From Clostridium lundense DSM 17049 (GTDB taxonomy: Bacteria > Bacillota > Clostridia > Clostridiales > Clostridiaceae): a stretch of DNA of 64,000 nucleotides. Position numbers and translations under genes: made by a program. The notes beneath the pieces are model-generated. The model did no database searches. It was given only the letters and a program-made list of their open reading frames with translations, and was not told the DNA's origin. Numbering within the stretch: position 1 is the stretch's first letter; each line of letters begins with the position of its first letter. The stretch covers positions 1-64,000 of the forward strand of contig NZ_JHVC01000001.1 in the NCBI RefSeq assembly GCF_000619945.1, given 5' to 3'. Of this stretch, positions 59,781-64,000 are shown one piece after another.

Positions 59781-61656
59781 ACTTGCACTAAACAATGTAT
59801 TAAGGGATAAATGGACATATTTTGCTTATTTTTTAAGTAGTGTATTTTCAATATTTATATTCTTTTGTTTTTCAGTTTCAATGTTTCACCCTGATTTAAG
59901 TGTTATACAAAATGGTTCTACTCTTTCAATGGCAATGATGGCAGGAAGTATTATGGTTTATATTTTTTCATTTATGTTTATTTCTTATTCAATAAGAGCT
60001 TTTATGAAATCTCGTGAAAAAACCTTAGGACTTTTTATAATAATGGGAACATCAAAAAAGCAATTAAATAGAATGATATTCAAGGAAAATATGATCATTG
60101 GTATTGCAGCAATAATAACAGCAATCATATTTGGAATTGTACTTTCACCTTTATTTTTAATGATTGGCAAAAAAATAATGATGCTTGAAGGATTTGCAAT
60201 GTATATGCCAATTAAAGCTATACTTTTAACCTTTGTAATGTTTTTTATATTGTTTTTTATTATTTCACTTATTTCTCCTATTTTTATCCGTAAAAATAAG
60301 GTTATAAATATGTTGAAGTCGGATAAAACAGATGAAAAAGACATGGTATTTTCACTTTTACTTATGACAATTGGATTATTAATCATTATAGCATTAGGAT
60401 TTATATTTAATTTTTATAATAAGATTGCTTTAATAAAAGATTTTGTAGATTCTAGTGTAGGTGTTATGTTAATGTTTGTAGTTATTTTAGTTGTACTATA
60501 TATTTTATACACACAGTTACCAATTTTAATAATAGAGGCTGTAAAAAAGGAAAGATTATATTTTAAGAGAACAAATATGATTATAATTGCTGACCTTAAG
60601 GGGAAGCTTCGTTCTAATGTAAAGACTATGTATCTTGTTACAATTTTATTTACAGGGGCTTTTTATGCAATTGTTATGCTTTATGCTGCAAATACAGATG
60701 TAGAGAGAGTAACAAAAGCTAGCTATCCTTATAGTTATACTTATGCTTCACTTAGCAATAATAATTATGAAAAACAGCATATAAATTTAATTAGGAATAG
60801 TATAAAGGATAAAGATGGTTACAAAGAGTACACATTTACAGTAAGGTATAAAGGACAAACTTATGGAAATGCGGTTGTAATGTCCCAAAGTGAATATAAT
60901 GATGTGGTAAAAGCTGTTCATGGCAACCCAATTTCATTAAAGAATAATGAAATTTATATAGTAAGTGGTTCACCCAAAACTATGGCAAGTAGCGATATAA
61001 ATGATGATGTAAAAGCTGTTTTAGAGGAACAGGGAATTACTCCAAAGGTAGTGGGAGTGAATGTGGAAAACATAACGCCAGAAGGTTATTTTGGTAAAAT
61101 AAATGTACTAGATGATGAAATGGTAAAAGGCTTTGATACCATAAAAGTTTATGGATTTAATATTGATAATTGGAAAGAAGAAGGAGAAGTTACGGAAAAC
61201 TTAAGGTCAAAGATAAAAGGTGATAATGAATATAAGTTTGGATTTTTTAGTGCTGAAGAACTTTTCGTAACAGAAAAAAACTCTAAAAATCTTATGTTTT
61301 ATGTAGGATTTTTTATAAGTATAATTTTTGTAATAGCAGCATGCAGTATGATTTACTTTAAACTTTTCACAGAAATTGAAAAGGAAAGTGTGAAATTTAA
61401 AGGTATTATAAAGATTGGACTTTCTAAAAAGGAACTTTCAAAGGTTATAACTACAGAAATTTTTATTCTTATGTTTACTCCATTTTTATTGGCTATAGCT
61501 TTTCTTTTTGCTGGGGGATGGCCTTTTGGTAGTAAAATAAATTCATATTTCACTGTTGCAGTAGTGTGTTCCTTAGTTTTTCTTGTTATTCAAACTTTAG
61601 GATATATTATGGTAAGTTTAAAATATAAAAAAGCTATATTGAAAAAGGTTATTTAA
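59767..61656 (+). CDS. FtsX-like ABC permease, BceB type (third module)
   Basis: A 629-residue permease. About seven helices lie in the first 310 residues (with GIFIIMGTSKKQLNRMIFKE-like FtsX segment LFIIMGTSKKQLNRMIF), an outside domain spans about 315-510, and three helices follow (MFYVGFFISIIFVIAACSMI to the end). This is the BceB layout; it is shorter than the first module's permease mainly in that outside domain, which usually decides which peptide is bound. AGGGGG is spaced for the GTG at 59767; an upstream GTG at 59758 is within the ribosome site. Confidence 0.9.
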   Translation: MTLNRLALNNVLRDKWTYFAYFLSSVFSIFIFFCFSVSMFHPDLSVIQNGSTLSMAMMAGSIMVYIFSFMFISYSIRAFMKSREKTLGLFIIMGTSKKQLNRMIFKENMIIGIAAIITAIIFGIVLSPLFLMIGKKIMMLEGFAMYMPIKAILLTFVMFFILFFIISLISPIFIRKNKVINMLKSDKTDEKDMVFSLLLMTIGLLIIIALGFIFNFYNKIALIKDFVDSSVGVMLMFVVILVVLYILYTQLPILIIEAVKKERLYFKRTNMIIIADLKGKLRSNVKTMYLVTILFTGAFYAIVMLYAANTDVERVTKASYPYSYTYASLSNNNYEKQHINLIRNSIKDKDGYKEYTFTVRYKGQTYGNAVVMSQSEYNDVVKAVHGNPISLKNNEIYIVSGSPKTMASSDINDDVKAVLEEQGITPKVVGVNVENITPEGYFGKINVLDDEMVKGFDTIKVYGFNIDNWKEEGEVTENLRSKIKGDNEYKFGFFSAEELFVTEKNSKNLMFYVGFFISIIFVIAACSMIYFKLFTEIEKESVKFKGIIKIGLSKKELSKVITTEIFILMFTPFLLAIAFLFAGGWPFGSKINSYFTVAVVCSLVFLVIQTLGYIMVSLKYKKAILKKVI

Positions 61657-61731
61657 TATTTAAGTATTTTTAAGGGTAATATTTATTCAAATTTAACAAT
61701 GGTTTGTTTAATTAAAGAGAGGAAAGATCAT

Positions 61732-62445
61732 ATGAAGAAATTAAATGCATTTCAAATTAAAGTTTTTGCACTAATATTAATGTTAATGGATCACCTATAT
61801 TCCTAATTTCCAAGGATATTTCCACTATGGTTCCATCCATTATCAAGAGTTGTATCACCTATTTTTGCTTTTCTTGTAGTAGAAGGATTGTTTCATACTA
61901 AAAATAAATTTAAATATAATGTTAGATTAATTGGATGGGCAATTTTTATGGAATTAGGAAATAAGTTATTAGGTTTAAAAGGTATCCAGGTTGGAAATAA
62001 CATATTCTTAACTTTAGCCCTTGGGCTTACTATATTAAATATGTTTGAGTTAAGTAAGAAGAAACAGGGGATACAAAAGATTGTTTTTATATTATTAGGA
62101 ATGGTGCTTATACCTCTTGGAATTTTTACAGAAGGTGGACTATCTGTAATACCTTTTATAGTAATAACTTATGTATTTAGGGGAAAGATGAAAAAATCTA
62201 TTTTAGCTTATTTAGTTTTATCTATAGCTATGTTTGGGATAAGCTATACTCCTTACCCAACTTTAAATGAAACTATAGGAATGTTAATGTTTAATTCAGA
62301 CTTTTTATTTATATTAGTAATACCATTTATGTTTTTATATAATGGGGAAAGAGGATTAAATAATAAATTTTCTAAGTATTTATTTTATGTATTCTATCCA
62401 TTACACTTGTGGTTATTAGCTATTATAGGATACTTATTTAATTAA
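61732..62445 (+). pseudogene. TraX-family gene interrupted by a stop codon
   Basis: GAGAGGAAAG precedes an ATG at 61732 and the frame reads KKLNAFQIKVFALILMLMDH, LYS, then TAA at 61804-61806, then FPRIFPLWFHPLSRVVSPIF and on to the end in the same frame: AFLVVEGLFHTKNKFKYNVR, ..., MFLYNGERGLNNKFSKYLFY. Without the stop it would be a 237-residue TraX-like membrane protein, related to 39598-40440. A TTG at 61888 could restart the rest but has no ribosome site. A sequencing error is the main alternative. Confidence 0.8.
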
Positions 62446-62467
62446 GTGATTCTTGGATTTCAATTAG

Positions 62468-62520
62468 AGCACATGATTTTAATTTCTACAATTTTGTAGG
62501 TTAAATCATGTGCTTTTTTA
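62468..62520 (+). terminator. Intrinsic terminator
   Basis: AGCACATGATT pairs with AATCATGTGCT, with further inner pairing (CTACAA/TTGTAG), followed by TTTTTTA. It ends the traX-like unit. The preceding ATTAAGTGATTCTTGG (62441-62456) resembles the left end of the dispersed element. Confidence 0.85.
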
Positions 62521-62618
62521 GTTGCTATAAATTTTAAAAATCTTTTTAGGTAAGAGGAATTATAAAAAATATATAGAAATATTTTAGTTATAGTCAGTGA
62601 AAAGGAAGGAGCATAAAA

Positions 62619-63155
62619 ATGATAAATAAAGCAATTGCTTTTGCTAATATAGTGCATGAGAAAGGAAAAAGAAAGGGAACAAATATACCATATATTTTAC
62701 ATCCCATGGAAGTTGCTATTACTGTATCTTCTATGAAATATGATGAGGACTTAATATGTGCAGCTATACTTCATGATACTATTGAAGATGTGTATATAAG
62801 TTATGAAACCATTAAGGATATGTTTAATGAAAGGGTAGCAGATATTGTTAAGGCGGAAAGTGAAGATAAGTCTAAGTCATGGAAGGAAAGAAAAAAACAT
62901 ACTATTGAACATTTAAGAGAAGAAAAGGATGAGGATATAAAAATAGTAGCATTAGCAGATAAACTTTCTAATATAAAGTCAATGTATAGGGATGAGAAAG
63001 TACTTGGAGATAAACTTTGGGAAAAATTTAATGAAAAAGATAAAAAGGAGCAAGGATGGTATTATAAAGGTATGGTAGACAGCTTAAGCAGTTTACAAAA
63101 GTATGATGAATACAATGAATTTAAAAGCTTGGTTTACAAAGTTTTTGGAGAATAA
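62619..63155 (+). CDS. HD-domain phosphohydrolase, SpoT-HD/MESH1-like
   Basis: A 178-residue metal-dependent hydrolase. Metal ligands: His28 in PYILHPMEVA, His52-Asp53 in AAILHDTIEDV, and a later Asp in IVALADKLSNIKSM. This order (H...HD...D with ED after HD) is that of the small (p)ppGpp hydrolases and the HD part of RelA/SpoT. There is no synthetase domain. It may destroy alarmones or another nucleotide; the exact substrate is open. GGAAGGAG before the ATG. Confidence 0.85.
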   Translation: MINKAIAFANIVHEKGKRKGTNIPYILHPMEVAITVSSMKYDEDLICAAILHDTIEDVYISYETIKDMFNERVADIVKAESEDKSKSWKERKKHTIEHLREEKDEDIKIVALADKLSNIKSMYRDEKVLGDKLWEKFNEKDKKEQGWYYKGMVDSLSSLQKYDEYNEFKSLVYKVFGE

Positions 63156-63199
63156 TTTATTTAATTATAGAGTAAATAATAATTATGGAGGGGATATGT

Positions 63200-63499
63200 A
63201 TGATAAAACATATTGTAATGTGGAAGTTAAGGGATTTTAGTGAAGAGGAAAAACTACAACATTGTGAAAAGGCTAAGAGAGATTTAGAAGGATTAAGTGG
63301 AATAATACCTGAACTTAAGGCTATTGAAGTAGGGATAAATATTAATAAAACCCCAGCTGCCTATGATTTAGTACTTTATTCTGAATTTGAAAATGAAGAA
63401 GAACTAAATATATATCAAAGTCATCCAGAGCATGTTAAGGTGGGAAAGTTTATAAAAGAAATAGTGCAGAGCAGAGTGGTTACGGATTATAACGTATAA
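63200..63499 (+). CDS. Dabb-family (stress-responsive A/B barrel) protein
   Basis: A 99-residue protein with the typical start MIKHIVMWKLRDFSEEEKLQ and the core GIIPELKAIEVGINI, YDLVLYSEFENEEELNIYQ and HPEHVKVGKFI. Dabb proteins are small dimeric ferredoxin-like barrels; most have no known substrate. The ATG at 63200 follows GGAGGGG; the earlier ATG at 63185 lies in the ribosome site. Confidence 0.88.
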   Translation: MIKHIVMWKLRDFSEEEKLQHCEKAKRDLEGLSGIIPELKAIEVGININKTPAAYDLVLYSEFENEEELNIYQSHPEHVKVGKFIKEIVQSRVVTDYNV

Positions 63500-63518
63500 T
63501 TTTTTGGAGGAGTTTACA

Positions 63519-64000
63519 ATGAAATTAATTTCAGAACAAGGGTGGTCAATAGTTCCTCAAGACAATAGTTTTTTATATTATGAGATGGGTGACAGAGGAA
63601 AAGAAATAGGATATTTTAGATATTCATTTCATAATGATAATGTTACTGAGATAGATAAGGACACTTATTCTAAGGGTAAATATGGCGTACATTATAAGAA
63701 GGTACTTGAATATTTTAAGGATGACTCTGTGGGACCAAGCTGTGTAAGCCTTGAAGATAGTTCAATTATTGTTACGGAGTATATGAACTCATATATTCAT
63801 AAGTTCGATGAAAATGGCAATTTAGTTTGGATTAATGAATCTATGGGAAACTATGAAAGTATATATAGTCTAGCATATGAGAAAGACTTTCTTTGGTGTG
63901 TATATCCTACTTTAAGTACCATAAAGAAATTTTCCTTAAATACTTTTCAGGAAGAAGTATCAATTGGTAAAATAGTAGATGGAGTTTTTAACTATCCAGA
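63519..64000 (+). CDS. Unrecognised protein, cut by the window end
   Basis: GGAGGAG precedes the ATG; 160 codons are open to the edge. The product begins MKLISEQGWSIVPQDNSFLY and has repeats of short strands that look like a beta-propeller: VSLEDSSIIVTEYMNSYIHK, FDENGNLVWINESMGNYESI, LAYEKDFLWCVYPTLSTI. No signal peptide. It lies 19 bp after the Dabb gene, so they are probably in one operon. Confidence 0.7.
   Translation, partial: MKLISEQGWSIVPQDNSFLYYEMGDRGKEIGYFRYSFHNDNVTEIDKDTYSKGKYGVHYKKVLEYFKDDSVGPSCVSLEDSSIIVTEYMNSYIHKFDENGNLVWINESMGNYESIYSLAYEKDFLWCVYPTLSTIKKFSLNTFQEEVSIGKIVDGVFNYP

Noticed and set aside
61888..62445. Separate 185-residue membrane protein
   Set aside because: The frame continues upstream across one stop codon to a normal TraX start, and there is no ribosome site at the TTG, so it is the rest of a broken gene.
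1..64000. CRISPR array, tRNA or rRNA genes, prophage or complete transposon
   Set aside because: No regularly spaced repeats, cloverleaf sequences, rRNA segments, phage structural genes or full insertion sequences were found by reading both strands.

Overview
The window is AT-rich chromosomal DNA with strong AGGAGG-type ribosome sites, frequent TTG/GTG starts and many small membrane or acetyltransferase genes. This points to a low-GC Firmicute, most likely a Clostridium; the species cannot be fixed from the sequence alone. I found no rRNA, tRNA, CRISPR array or intact transposon. The only recognisable insertion sequence is the tail of an IS200/IS605-type transposase at the left edge.

Layout. 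1-8.0 kb: IS remnant, LysE-type exporter, acetyltransferase, secreted Ig-fold protein, a sigma factor/anti-sigma pair, a broken acetyltransferase and two unrecognised helical proteins. 8.0-15.8 kb: duplicated sequence blocks flank a MarR-headed operon (AhpD-like protein, dihydrolipoyl dehydrogenase with its own lipoyl domain, lipoate-protein ligase), then two DUF2382 stress proteins and an unknown protein with two similar halves. 16-31 kb: single metabolic or housekeeping genes, including an Ntn hydrolase, sugar acetyltransferase, CDP-alcohol phosphatidyltransferase, M28 peptidase, kinase-like protein, signal peptidase I, MBL hydrolase, MerR-methyltransferase fusion, CPBP protease, methyltransferases, SUKH protein and hydrolase lipoprotein. 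32-37 kb, 41-46.5 kb and 57-61.7 kb: three separate response regulator / histidine kinase / ABC ATPase / FtsX-permease modules. The first and third have the BceRS-BceAB antimicrobial-peptide architecture; the second has a MacB-like permease and a kinase with an extracytoplasmic sensor. Two TraX-like membrane genes (one broken) lie beside the second and third modules. 46.7-56.9 kb: site-2 protease, small membrane proteins, ribB under an FMN riboswitch, two duplicated XRE regulators with shared operators, a P1-family peptidase and a second sigma/anti-sigma pair. 61.7-64 kb: broken TraX, HD hydrolase, Dabb protein and a gene cut by the window end.

The most unusual signal is non-coding. A dispersed element of roughly 100-200 bp occurs in four clear copies (about 26.4, 29.0, 39.5 and 46.5 kb) plus a truncated copy at 34.0 kb. 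It folds into one or two hairpins. Paired positions differ between copies but stay complementary, which suggests selection on an RNA structure. Copies abut gene ends, and two proteins appear to take their last residues from it. The second most interesting feature is the lipoate operon at 9.2-12.9 kb, which looks like a self-contained NADH-to-lipoyl-to-AhpD thiol reductase with its own lipoylating enzyme.

Much of the window concerns envelope stress and defence against peptides: three sensor/transporter modules, two sigma/anti-sigma pairs, CPBP and site-2 proteases, DUF2382 proteins and signal peptidase. Recent decay is also visible: two genes with single nonsense codons, two gene fragments, and several duplicated segments in different states of erosion.
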